Positions 1 through 7,383 are shown, counted from the stretch's first letter. The stretch: DNA of 28,843 nt from JARRJY01 sp037388705 (GCA_037388705.1 JARRJY010000036.1:1-28843); one strand, 5' to 3'. Notes: generated from the letters alone by a model not told the origin. Program-made: numbers and translations.

Positions 1-135
1 TGGTTCTTTCCATGACTTACTGGCTTTTTCTAATTGTTCTTTTGTGGTCAGTTCAGGTTGGTTACAGCCTGTGATAAATGCAACAGTAATAAATACAATT
101 AACCATATTTTAAGTAAATGGCTTGTACTCTCCAT
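1..135 (-). CDS. N-terminal fragment of a small predicted lipoprotein (runs off left edge)
   Basis: Forty-five codons are open from an ATG at 135 down to the first base of the window, so the rest of the gene lies outside. Residues 1-24 look like a lipoprotein signal peptide: a hydrophobic stretch (LIVFITVAF) ending in the lipobox-like ITGC, which would be cleaved before the Cys. The mature part begins NQPELTTKEQLEKA, polar and probably helical. A Shine-Dalgarno AAGGAG lies about 12 bases upstream, slightly far but convincing. It is the last visible member of a run of minus-strand genes separated by palindromic repeats. No family can be named from this fragment. Lipoprotein status is inferred from the signal only. 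Confidence 0.6.
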   Translation of the reverse strand, partial: MESTSHLLKIWLIVFITVAFITGCNQPELTTKEQLEKASKSWKEP

Positions 136-156
136 AGCAACAATATACTCCTTATA

Positions 157-190
157 TGTCAGTTGCCGGCCAAAAGCGGACGTCCAATGA
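157..190. repeat. Palindromic repeat copy 1
   Basis: This is a degenerate copy of the roughly 30-base palindrome that separates the small genes at the left end. It holds the GGCCAAAAGCGGAC core; read on the minus strand it is GTCCGCTTTTGGCC followed by a GGCAACTGACA arm. It lies between the lipoprotein fragment and the membrane-protein gene. Confidence 0.6.
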
Positions 191-194
191 TTAA

Positions 195-214
195 GCTAAA
201 GTACGTGCTTTAGC
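195..214 (-). terminator. Hairpin just after the membrane-protein gene
   Basis: A perfect 7-base inverted repeat (GCTAAAG / CTTTAGC) with a 6-base loop lies six bases past the stop codon of the minus-strand gene at 221-745. Its position suits a transcription terminator, but there is no long T run after it on the minus strand, so it may be weak or only stabilise the mRNA 3' end. Confidence 0.35.
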
Positions 215-220
215 AATACA

Positions 221-745
221 TTATGGATTATTGTCCCCTAATAATTGGTTTACCTTGGGCTGAATGAACCACACACCTATAGGGAAAAACCATAATAAAA
301 AGAACGGTCCTGAATAAGTAAAAAAAGTGACCTCTTTATTTTGCTCAAGTTTCGTAAGCTGCTTAGCTGTAAAACCAAGTGAATAGATGATTGCAGCCAT
401 TGCCAAAAGGTGCATAAAAATCCCATAAACAGGAAGGTGCTTGTCAGTACCAAAAAAGAACTGTCCAGCAATAACAAGGTAGATAAGAGCGTAGATAAGT
501 CCAATTTGCATTTTCTTCGGTGAGGTCGCCAGCTCATTTGGCAATGCTTTATAACATGCTAAAGAAATTGACCAAAGCCAACCATAATACAAAATGCTCA
601 TAATAAACATTGGTAGTATGATCACTACAGCATTTGGCATAGTCCCATTAACAATTGAATTAACCATTAGTGCTTGGCCAAGAAACATTGAACCAACTAA
701 AACTATAAATAGCTGCCAATGTTTTGCTTTAAGGTAAATACTCAT
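221..745 (-). CDS. Hypothetical polytopic membrane protein (174 aa)
   Basis: I do not recognise this protein. It has about five hydrophobic segments, roughly at residues 11-30, 38-62, 80-98, 108-125 and 140-160, with short polar loops and a KLEQNKE-rich cytoplasmic-looking loop near residue 132. It is therefore an integral inner-membrane protein with no visible catalytic motif. An excellent Shine-Dalgarno (AAAGGAGTAG) sits directly before the ATG at 745, so start and expression are well supported. Base composition is clearly more AT-rich than the core genes from 2278 onward. It is flanked on both sides by copies of the palindromic repeat, like its neighbours, which suggests acquired, cassette-like DNA. 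Confidence 0.75.
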   Translation of the reverse strand: MSIYLKAKHWQLFIVLVGSMFLGQALMVNSIVNGTMPNAVVIILPMFIMSILYYGWLWSISLACYKALPNELATSPKKMQIGLIYALIYLVIAGQFFFGTDKHLPVYGIFMHLLAMAAIIYSLGFTAKQLTKLEQNKEVTFFTYSGPFFLLWFFPIGVWFIQPKVNQLLGDNNP

Positions 746-772
746 GCTACTCCTTTATGCATAAAATCTGAA

Positions 773-804
773 GGTCCGCTTTGGGTCGTTACCGGCCGTT
801 CAAT
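773..804. repeat. Palindromic repeat copy 2a
   Basis: It contains GGTCCGCTTTGGGTCGTTACC followed by GGCCGTTCAAT. The left arm and the TGGGTCGT loop match copies 3 and 4; the right arm is diverged. It lies 27 bases upstream of the start of the membrane-protein gene and is paired with copy 2b, about 31 bases away. Confidence 0.65.
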
Positions 805-835
805 CTCTAGTTTAGCGCATATCCTGGTCGCTGAG

Positions 836-863
836 TGTCCGCTGTCGGCCAAAAGCAGTCATT
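836..863. repeat. Palindromic repeat copy 2b
   Basis: The arms TGTCCGCT and AGCAGTCA can pair with two mismatches around a GTCGGCCAAA-type centre. The element ends three bases before the stop codon of the gene at 867-1175, so it sits at that gene's 3' end. Together with copy 2a it forms a 91-base composite spacer. Confidence 0.65.
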
Positions 864-866
864 AAA

Positions 867-1175
867 TTATTTAAAATTCATATAGAGAATAAAGCCAACA
901 CCACTAATTATTGTTGCAGTTAAAAAAATAACAAAATAATAAAGTGCTTTATTAATTTTTTGTTTTTTAATTTTGTCTTGTTCGGGCTCTATTATTTTAT
1001 AAATTTTATCGCCTAGAAAAATAATTATGACCACAACAAGACCTATAAATGCTGAAATCACAGCATAATAAGCAAAAATAGCTAAAGCTAACTCGCCGAA
1101 CCCTGCGTGAGCATGAACTGTGGTTGATACCACGCATAACAGCGATGTTAGTATAAATTTATTATTCTTATTCAT
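867..1175 (-). CDS. Small predicted exported/membrane protein (102 aa)
   Basis: I do not recognise this protein. The start chosen is the ATG at 1175, because from there the protein begins with a good signal peptide (MNKNNKFILTSLLCVVSTTV, with likely cleavage after AHA near residue 24). A longer reading that begins at 1265 would start inside palindromic repeat copy 3 and is very probably an artefact. Two more hydrophobic helices follow, roughly residues 30-52 and 78-98, separated by a charged KIIEPEQDKIKKQK loop. No strong Shine-Dalgarno is visible for either start. The gene is very AT-rich compared with the core genome. It lies between repeat copies 2b and 3. Confidence 0.6.
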   Translation of the reverse strand: MNKNNKFILTSLLCVVSTTVHAHAGFGELALAIFAYYAVISAFIGLVVVIIIFLGDKIYKIIEPEQDKIKKQKINKALYYFVIFLTATIISGVGFILYMNFK

Positions 1176-1236
1176 TTGTGATGAAAAAGTCAGTAATAAT
1201 ATGGCGAAAGTTTTCTTTATTTTATTATTTTTTATG

Positions 1237-1266
1237 AATGTCCGCTTTGGGTCGTAAGCGGTCATT
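1237..1266. repeat. Palindromic repeat copy 3
   Basis: The arms AATGTCCGCTT and AAGCGGTCATT pair with a single mismatch around the 8-base loop TGGGTCGT. It lies between the SYLF lipoprotein gene (stop at 1273) and the next small gene. Read as protein on the minus strand it encodes MTAYDPKRT, which creates false N-terminal extensions. Confidence 0.8.
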
Positions 1267-1272
1267 GATAAA

Positions 1273-1836
1273 TTAATTTAACTCATCATCTTTCCAGTAT
1301 TTCGTGCCTTTGATAGTGGCTTGTAAAGCAAGACCACTCTCAGTCAGTTGATATATGCTAATGTTATCAATTAGAACTTCACCACCTACCGCAGCCCCTT
1401 TCTTGCTTGCTTTAGCAGCTGCATCGGCATGACCGCCAAATTCCCAACCACTTCTGATAAATTTATTCATGGTACTAGTATCGTGGAACACAAATACGGC
1501 ACGAAAATCTTTAACACCTAGTCCAAGGCCTATTCCAACTTCACCCATTTTCATATAGGTACGTTTTCCAGTTCGGTTATTTTTAACTACACCATAACCA
1601 CCACCAAAGCTGGCAAAAATGATGTTTATATTGGCATTACTAAAAACTGCATAGCCGGGAGCACTTTTTACCATGGAACGTACTTGGGGTTTTACCCGAT
1701 AAAGATCTTCAAGTACCTGTTTTTCCATAGCACGAATGTTATTGCGTTTTTGATTGGGGGTTGATCCCGTCGCAGCACAACTAGTCAGAAATATAATTGC
1801 GAATAGTACTATTAGGTTTGTTTTGAATAACTTCAT
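1273..1836 (-). CDS. SYLF (YSC84-like) domain lipoprotein
   Basis: The start is the ATG at 1836: it gives a lipoprotein signal (MKLFKTNLIVLFAIIFLTSC, lipobox LTSC with lipidated Cys20), and AAGGAA stands 10 bases upstream. A longer reading from 1902 begins inside the neighbouring palindromic repeat. The mature protein (about 165 residues) matches the SYLF/YSC84 pattern: APGYAVFSNANI, a glycine-rich FGGGYGVV, GLGLGVKDFRAVFVF, then GWEFGGHADAAAKA and GAAVGGEV. SYLF domains bind lipids in eukaryotes; bacterial members are mostly secreted or lipid-anchored proteins of unknown role, so an envelope location is the safest inference. It is AT-rich and flanked by repeat copies 3 and 4. Confidence 0.85.
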   Translation of the reverse strand: MKLFKTNLIVLFAIIFLTSCAATGSTPNQKRNNIRAMEKQVLEDLYRVKPQVRSMVKSAPGYAVFSNANINIIFASFGGGYGVVKNNRTGKRTYMKMGEVGIGLGLGVKDFRAVFVFHDTSTMNKFIRSGWEFGGHADAAAKASKKGAAVGGEVLIDNISIYQLTESGLALQATIKGTKYWKDDELN

Positions 1837-1868
1837 AAGATAAATATTCCTTAAATTATATCTATATC

Positions 1869-1900
1869 GAATGACCGCTTTGGGTCGTAAGCGGTCATTC
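1869..1900. repeat. Palindromic repeat copy 4 (perfect palindrome)
   Basis: This is the best-preserved copy. Twelve-base arms (GAATGACCGCTT and AAGCGGTCATTC) match perfectly around the loop TGGGTCGT. It lies 33 bases upstream of the SYLF lipoprotein start. It would form a stable hairpin in RNA or single-stranded DNA. Confidence 0.85.
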
Positions 1901-1902
1901 AT

Positions 1903-2277
1903 TTCTTAGTTTATTTATTATCCGCTTCACTGCAGAACCGCCTTCGGCGTTTCATTCAGCATGCCCTGAACGCGCATTGCTTGTTCTGGTATGGGTCGTT
2001 AGCAGCCAATGAAATTATTGTTATAAGTACCCTATTAATGCCATTCCAGCCTCATTTTGTCCATTAACCTATCCTGTGATGGCCTTCTCAGGCTATTTGA
2101 CGTAAATATTGCTATGATTTGCAGCGAATTTGGTGCTAATTTCGTACTTCTGGACAAAATTACCAATTTGAGGCAAAATTTGCCCATAAATCGTCCTCAG
2201 AAAGAGGTTTGAAAATGCAGCCATTTGCTGCGATCTTGTTAAAAAATAAGAAAACAAACTGACGGATACTAATTTAA
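1903..2277. other. 375-base stretch with no convincing gene, between the repeat array and aroQ
   Basis: No believable gene is seen. A 63-codon minus-strand reading frame at 2093-2284 overlaps the aroQ start and lacks a ribosome binding site or recognisable motif. The stretch holds a small CCGCCTTCGGCG-type hairpin (about 1937-1949), repeat copy 5, a perfect 13-base palindrome GGCAAAATTTGCC at 2172-2184 that could be an operator, and a GCAGC/GCTGC hairpin at 2217-2231. It should contain the aroQ-accBC promoter, but I cannot place -35 and -10 boxes with sound spacing. Confidence 0.5.
1984..2013. repeat. Palindromic repeat copy 5 (degenerate)
   Basis: It contains TATGGGTCGTTAGCAGCCAATGAA. The TGGGTCGT loop and the AGC-CAAT right arm are kept, but the left arm is largely lost. 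It is the last copy before the core genome, and no further copy was found to the right in the window. Confidence 0.5.
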
Positions 2278-2715
2278 ATGGCAAATATTCTGGTGCTTCA
2301 TGGCCCTAATCTGAATCTGCTGGGTACGCGTGAGCCGGACAAGTACGGTGATACGCAACTGGCGGATATTGATGCGCGCCTGCAAAGCATGGCATCTGAA
2401 GCGGGCCATGCGCTTAGCTGCTTCCAGAGTAATGCCGAACATGAACTCGTTGATCGTGTTCAACAGGCAAAAAATGAAAGCGTGGATTACATCATTATTA
2501 ATCCGGCGGCTTTCACCCATACCAGCGTCGCGTTGCGTGATGCGCTTGCCGCGGTAGCGATACCGTTCGTGGAAGTGCACATCAGTAACGTCTATGCCCG
2601 CGAGGATTTCCGCCGCAAGTCTTACTTCTCGGACATTGCGACAGGGGTCATCAGTGGCCTGGGTGACTATGGTTATACCGCTGCCCTGTTGTTCGCGATG
2701 AACTCGTTGAAATAA
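2278..2715 (+). CDS. aroQ: Type II 3-dehydroquinate dehydratase
   Basis: It catalyses the third step of the shikimate pathway, dehydrating 3-dehydroquinate to 3-dehydroshikimate, as a cytosolic dodecamer. The full family signature is present: GPNLNLLGTREP with Arg18 and the catalytic Tyr23 (DKYG), NPAAFTHTSVALRDAL (Asn75, His81), and EVHISN with the catalytic His101, then REDFRRKSYFSD and GLGDYGY. At 145 residues it has normal length. The Shine-Dalgarno is weak (ACGGA, 11 bases before the ATG). It stands just upstream of accB (19-base gap), the usual aroQ-accB-accC order of gammaproteobacteria, and is probably co-transcribed with it. To its left the sequence changes to AT-rich accessory DNA. 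Confidence 0.97.
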   Translation: MANILVLHGPNLNLLGTREPDKYGDTQLADIDARLQSMASEAGHALSCFQSNAEHELVDRVQQAKNESVDYIIINPAAFTHTSVALRDALAAVAIPFVEVHISNVYAREDFRRKSYFSDIATGVISGLGDYGYTAALLFAMNSLK

Positions 2716-2734
2716 CAACACAGGTTTATCAATC

Positions 2735-3196
2735 ATGGATATTCGCAAAGTAAAAAAACTCATCGAACTGCTGGAAGAATCTGGCGTTGCTGAAATTGAA
2801 ATTCACGAGGGTGAAGAATCAGTACGTATCAGCCGCGCCTCTCAGGCGGTTGCCGCCGCTCCTGTCATGGCTGCGCCTGCACCGGTAGCTGCCCCTGCTC
2901 CGGCAGCTGCCCCGGCACCTGCTGAAACCGCGGCCGAATCAGAGACACCTGCTGAAATCAGTGGCCATGCCGTGAAGTCGCCCATGGTCGGTACCTTTTA
3001 CCGAGCACCTTCACCCGGCGCCCAGCCATTTACTGAAGTAGGCAAATCCGTCAACGTGGGTGATACGCTTTGCATTATCGAAGCGATGAAAATGCTTAAC
3101 CAGATTGAAGCCGACAAAGCTGGCGTGATTAAAGCTGTCCTGGTTGAAAATGGTCAGCCGGTTGAATACGACCAGCCAATCTTCATTATCGAATAA
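2735..3196 (+). CDS. accB: Biotin carboxyl carrier protein of acetyl-CoA carboxylase
   Basis: It carries the covalently bound biotin that shuttles carboxylate from the carboxylase to the carboxyltransferase in the first committed step of fatty-acid synthesis. Residues 1-35 form the conserved N-terminal helix region (MDIRKVKKLIELLEESGVAE). Residues 38-75 are a mobile Ala/Pro linker of PAPVAAPAP type. The C-terminal biotinyl domain (about 78-153) holds the biotin-acceptor lysine in EAMKM (Lys119) and the KSPMVGTFYRAPSPGA thumb typical of bacterial BCCP. The 153-residue length is normal. An AGGT ribosome site lies 8 bases upstream. The accC start follows 12 bases after the stop, so the two are co-translated from one operon. 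Confidence 0.98.
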   Translation: MDIRKVKKLIELLEESGVAEIEIHEGEESVRISRASQAVAAAPVMAAPAPVAAPAPAAAPAPAETAAESETPAEISGHAVKSPMVGTFYRAPSPGAQPFTEVGKSVNVGDTLCIIEAMKMLNQIEADKAGVIKAVLVENGQPVEYDQPIFIIE

Positions 3197-3208
3197 AAGA
3201 ATATCGCT

Positions 3209-4561
3209 ATGATGGATAAAGTACTTATAGCCAACCGTGGCGAGATAGCGTTGCGTATTTTGCGTGCCTGCCGCGAGTTGGACATCAAAACGGTAGCGGT
3301 GCATTCCGACGCCGATCGTGATTTAAAACATGTGCGCCTGGCTGACGAGCACGTCTGTATTGGCCCGGCGCCTTCATCTGAAAGCTACCTGAATGTTCCT
3401 GCTGTGATCAGTGCGGCTGAAGTTACTGACTCGGTCGGTATTCACCCCGGTTACGGCTTCCTGTCTGAAAACGCAGACTTTGCGGAACGCGTGATCGAAA
3501 GTGGTTTTACCTTTATTGGTCCCCGGCCGGAAACCATCCGCATGATGGGCGACAAGGTAGAAGCTATCAAGGCAATGAAAAAAGCCGGCGTGCCAACGGT
3601 ACCTGGTTCTGATGGCCCGCTGGATGACAATGATGAACGTAACCGGCAACTTGCCCGTGACATCGGGTACCCGATTATTATCAAGGCTGCCGGCGGTGGT
3701 GGTGGCCGGGGTATGCGCGTGGTACATAGTGAAGCCACGTTACTGGATTCTATTTCCTTAACAAAAGCCGAAGCGGGCGCCGCCTTTAACAATGACGTGG
3801 TGTACATGGAAAAATTCCTCGGCAATCCTCGCCACGTGGAAATCCAGGTACTGGCTGATGAACATGGCAACGCGATTCACCTTGGTGAACGTGACTGTTC
3901 CATGCAACGTCGTCACCAGAAGGTCATTGAAGAAGCGCCAGCGCCCGGTATCAGTGAAGAACTGCGCCAGGAAATTGGTATGCGTTGTGCCAATGCCTGC
4001 GTCGATATCGGTTACCGTGGTGCCGGTACGTTTGAATTCCTGTACGAAGATGGCGAGTTCTACTTCATTGAAATGAATACCCGTGTCCAGGTAGAACACC
4101 CGGTCACAGAAATGATCACCGGTGTCGACATTGTTAAGGAACAACTGCTGATTGCCTCGGGTGAGCCACTGTCTTACAAACAGGACGATATTGTCATCCG
4201 TGGTCATGCCATGGAATGTCGTTTGAACGCGGAAGACCCGGTAAACTTTATGCCTAGTCCCGGAACCATCAAGTCATACCATGCACCGGGCGGTATGGGT
4301 ATTCGTGTTGATACGCACATATATAATGGTTACAAGGTGCCACCCTATTATGATTCGATGATAGGAAAACTGATTTCCTATGGTCCGACGCGAGACGTGG
4401 CAATGGCACGTATGCGCATTGCGCTAAGCGAAGTCGTCATTGATGGGATAAAAACCAATGTTCCGCTTCAGGAGGAATTGTTCAATGACGGTGCCTTCAA
4501 ACAGGGCGGTACCAATATCCATTACCTGGAAAAACTGCTGGAACAAAAAGCGAAAAAATAA
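3209..4561 (+). CDS. accC: Acetyl-CoA carboxylase, biotin carboxylase subunit
   Basis: This ATP-grasp enzyme carboxylates the biotin on AccB using bicarbonate and ATP. It shows the N-terminal Rossmann-like domain (KVLIANRGEIALRILRACRE), HPGYGFLSENADFAE, the ATP-grasp glycine-rich loop (AAGGGGGRGMRVV), RDCSMQRRHQKVIEEAPAP, the catalytic EMNTRVQVEHPVTE segment and a C-terminal biotin-carboxylase domain ending in GGTNIHYLEKLL. The length of 450 residues fits E. coli AccC. Two adjacent ATG codons (3209 and 3212) are possible; the family starts M-x-D-K, consistent with 3209. It follows accB by 12 bases, and a strong terminator eight bases after the stop ends the aroQ-accBC unit. Confidence 0.98.
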   Translation: MMDKVLIANRGEIALRILRACRELDIKTVAVHSDADRDLKHVRLADEHVCIGPAPSSESYLNVPAVISAAEVTDSVGIHPGYGFLSENADFAERVIESGFTFIGPRPETIRMMGDKVEAIKAMKKAGVPTVPGSDGPLDDNDERNRQLARDIGYPIIIKAAGGGGGRGMRVVHSEATLLDSISLTKAEAGAAFNNDVVYMEKFLGNPRHVEIQVLADEHGNAIHLGERDCSMQRRHQKVIEEAPAPGISEELRQEIGMRCANACVDIGYRGAGTFEFLYEDGEFYFIEMNTRVQVEHPVTEMITGVDIVKEQLLIASGEPLSYKQDDIVIRGHAMECRLNAEDPVNFMPSPGTIKSYHAPGGMGIRVDTHIYNGYKVPPYYDSMIGKLISYGPTRDVAMARMRIALSEVVIDGIKTNVPLQEELFNDGAFKQGGTNIHYLEKLLEQKAKK

Positions 4562-4568
4562 AACACTC

Positions 4569-4601
4569 ACTGGCAGGAACACTTCCTGCCAGTTTTGTTT
4601 T
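4569..4601 (+). terminator. Rho-independent terminator of the aroQ-accBC operon
   Basis: Eleven-base arms (ACTGGCAGGAA / TTCCTGCCAGT) with a 3-base loop are followed by TTTGTTTTA. The element sits between accC and prmA and should separate the two transcripts, although prmA begins only 17 bases later. Confidence 0.85.
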
Positions 4602-4617
4602 ACCCTTACAAACCTTC

Positions 4618-5499
4618 ATGCCCTGGCTACAACTCAAACTCCATGCAACGCCCGAAACGGCTGATGCATTAGCAGACTTGCTTAACGAAGCGGGCGCCAG
4701 TGCTGTCACTATGCAGGACGCCGCGGACCAGCCATTATTCGAACCCCCACCCGGTACTACGCCTCTGTGGTCTTCGACTTATGTCATCGGTTTATTCGAG
4801 GCCGATGCCAACATTGATGACATAATCCGACAAATACAATCCTCATGGAAAGACGATGAATTTCCAGCCTGGCAACTTAACCCCCTGGAAGATAAGGACT
4901 GGGTCAAGGCCTGGATGGATAACTTTAAACCCATGCAGTTTGGCAGAAAGCTATGGATCATTCCGGGCGGTTACGCGCCACCTGAGCCTGATGCCATTAA
5001 TATACACCTGGATCCGGGCCTGGCTTTTGGTACCGGTACCCATCCTACCACGGCGATGTGTTTGAACTGGCTGGATGCCCACCCTGCCAGCGGTAAAACC
5101 GTGATCGATTATGGCTGTGGCTCGGGAATACTCGCCATCGCAGCGGCCCTGACCGGTGCTGAAAAAGTCTGGGCAACGGACATAGACCCGCAGGCGCTGC
5201 TGGCGACAAACGATAATGCCGGGAAAAACCAGGTGACTGATAGGATCGAGACGATGCTGCCGGGTGATTTCCCGGATATACAGGCAGATATCCTGATGGC
5301 CAATATCCTGGCCGGGCCGTTAACGGAACTTGCCCCCCTGTTTGCCCGTCTAACTGCTGCCCATGGTCAACTGGTATTATCCGGGGTTATCGAAAGCCAG
5401 AAAGATGAAATCATCCGTGCCTACCAGGACAATTTTGATATCGAACTTTATCAGCAACAGGATGAGTGGATTTGCCTGTCAGGCACAAGAAAAGCCTGA
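4618..5499 (+). CDS. prmA: Ribosomal protein L11 methyltransferase
   Basis: PrmA trimethylates ribosomal protein L11 at several amino groups using S-adenosylmethionine. The N-terminal substrate-binding domain begins MPWLQLKLHATPETADALAD. A linker contains DKDWVKAWMDNFKPMQFG. The C-terminal class I methyltransferase domain holds FGTGTHPTTAMCLNWL, the SAM-binding motif VIDYGCGSGILAIAA (near residue 163), the acidic motif ATDID and the post-motif MANILAGPL. The 293-residue length is standard. No good Shine-Dalgarno is visible because the preceding terminator crowds the start. It lies between accC and the zinc-ribbon/DUF3426 gene, a conserved order in gammaproteobacteria. Identification is firm. 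Confidence 0.97.
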   Translation: MPWLQLKLHATPETADALADLLNEAGASAVTMQDAADQPLFEPPPGTTPLWSSTYVIGLFEADANIDDIIRQIQSSWKDDEFPAWQLNPLEDKDWVKAWMDNFKPMQFGRKLWIIPGGYAPPEPDAINIHLDPGLAFGTGTHPTTAMCLNWLDAHPASGKTVIDYGCGSGILAIAAALTGAEKVWATDIDPQALLATNDNAGKNQVTDRIETMLPGDFPDIQADILMANILAGPLTELAPLFARLTAAHGQLVLSGVIESQKDEIIRAYQDNFDIELYQQQDEWICLSGTRKA

Positions 5500-5568
5500 T
5501 TTCTGCTTCTTCGTGTAATGATTTATACTTTATACATAGACTGAACATAACAAATCACTATATTAGGT

Positions 5569-7204
5569 GTGACGGAACGCCATCAGATGTATACCCAGTG
5601 CCCTTCATGTAGAACCCTGTTTCGCATCAGTGAAAAACAACTGGCTGCTGCCAGGGGTAAAGTGCGTTGTGGTAAGTGTAATCATATCTATAACGCACAG
5701 GGCACATTGCTCAATGAGCTACCGAAACCTGCCGCTGCGCCTGTTCCTCCTCCAATATCCCAGCCAGAGACCCGGCCGGAAGAAGCTGTTCCGGCAATCC
5801 CGGAAGAAACCGTTTTTCAACGGGACGATATCCTTGATATCAGTGGTGAGTTGCCCGAAGAAAGCGATGACTGGCTGGACGAGGAAGAAGAATTCAGCAC
5901 CGATGAACTGCTGGATGAAGATATCCCCTCCATTAAACCACCTTCAGGTATCGACGAAGAAGACTGGCAGATGATTAACCTGGGCTCTGATTCCGATATC
6001 AGTTCCGAGTTTGAAGACGATGACGAGGAAGATGCCTGGTTGTTTGGTGATGATGAAACGGATGAGCAAGGTGGTGTCGATATCGTGCTACGCGATCAAG
6101 GTGAAGTACTGCCTGAACCGGAACCTGTTACAGCGGAACTACTGGAAGATGAAGGCGAAGACAGTGACTTCATGAAACACATGTCTGATTACCTGGATGA
6201 TGATCGTGCCGAGGAATTAATTTCCGATGAAAGTGCGTCCGGTATCCTCGACGAGGTGAATGCACAATTAAACCTGGCGATTGAAAAACCNNNNNNNNNN
6301 NNNNNNNNNNNNNNNNNNNNNNNNNNNNNNNNNNNNNNNNNNNNNNNNNNNNNNNNNNNNNNNNNNNNNNNNAAGCTTGCCTGGTGGATGGGATGATTTT
6401 GACGAAGTCATACACTCCCCTTCATCTGAATTAAGTGATGATGAAAAAGAAAGACAGGAAATAAATAACGCTATTTTAAAAGGCCTGGAAGCACCAGCGG
6501 CTGAGCCTCCTGCACCATCCGTGCCTGCAACTGAAGACAAAGAAGAAGCAAAACCGGTTACTCCTGAACTCTCTATACAACCTGAATTTAGTTCTCCCTT
6601 CCAGGAAGGCGAAAACATCGTGTTAGAAGCAGCTGAAGAAATGAATATTGGCCATAAAATTGGTCAACATGATGAGGTACCGTTAAGAATTCGTGACTCC
6701 ATCGGTATTGAAGAACTGTTACCACGCACCGGTATGAAGTGGTTAACCATTTCTGGCTCAATCGTTTTGTTAGTTTTGATACTTGCTTTACAGGTAGTCA
6801 TGTTTCGCAGTGCTGACCTGGTAAATATGTACCCTGGCTTACAGCCAACATTGATCAACCTCTGTAAGACACTGCCATGTCGTGACTCAAGGCGGCTTGA
6901 TGTTCATCAAATTGATCTTATGAGTCGCAATATCAGTCAGCATCCTACCACCAAAAGTGCGCTGTTAATCAAGGCAGCCATTATAAACCGTGCTAACTTT
7001 GCACAACGTTACCCCAAAATTCAGATCACACTTTCTGATGTAACCGGTGATACTGTTGCTCAGCGAATTTTTTATCCGCAAGAGTATCTAGGTGACCTTT
7101 ACCATCCGTTTTTACAAATGAAACCTAACGTTCCGGTACACATTGCACTCGAAGTAATGGATCCAGGCAGTGCCGCCATCAATTTTGAGTTCAAATTCCT
7201 GTAA
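5569..7204 (+). CDS. Zinc-ribbon (MJ0042-type) and DUF3426 membrane protein, interrupted by an assembly gap
   Basis: One gene is read in two pieces on either side of the N run at 6291-6372. The first piece starts at GTG 5569 (an ATG at 5587 with ACGGA upstream is an alternative) and begins with a zinc ribbon: Cys11, Cys14, Cys34 and Cys37 in QCPSCRTLFRI and VRCGKCNHIYNA. A long, very acidic low-complexity region follows. After the gap come more acidic/proline-rich sequence, one transmembrane helix (ISGSIVLLVLILALQVVMF) and the periplasmic DUF3426 domain ending at 7204. The pieces are in different frames if the gap is really 82 bases, so the gap length must be wrong. Function is unknown; its place between prmA and dusB is conserved. 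Confidence 0.85.
6291..6372. other. Assembly gap (82 N) inside the DUF3426 gene
   Basis: A run of 82 N. Codons before it start at positions equal to 1 mod 3 and after it at 2 mod 3, so an uninterrupted gene needs a true gap length divisible by three, not 82. The gap falls in the low-complexity acidic linker, a region prone to assembly failure. Confidence 0.95.
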
Positions 7205-7383
7205 ATTAATACATCATAATACTCAAACACTCACCGGTGCCTAGCGCAGCTTTGATCGGAATACAAGAGCAGAAAAATAAATTTGTTGCTTTTATAACCA
7301 GCCCGGAAAATGTATGATCGATTCCCCCTGCAGAATATGATGTAGCGACTGCGGATAGAAAAACTAAAAATCTTTTTTTAAAT

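Noticed and set aside
157..2013. Integron attC sites between the small genes
   Set aside because: The repeats lack the GTTRRRY and RYYYAAC ends and the usual 57-141 base layout of attC; no integrase gene is in the window.
157..2013. CRISPR array
   Set aside because: The repeats are irregularly spaced, diverged, palindromic and separated by whole genes, with no cas gene.
2097..2118. TTGACG followed by TATGAT upstream of aroQ as a promoter
   Set aside because: The two boxes are only 10 bases apart, too close for a sigma-70 promoter.
2093..2284. 63-codon minus-strand reading frame upstream of aroQ
   Set aside because: It overlaps the aroQ start, has no ribosome site and no recognisable sequence pattern; likely chance in AT-rich intergenic DNA.
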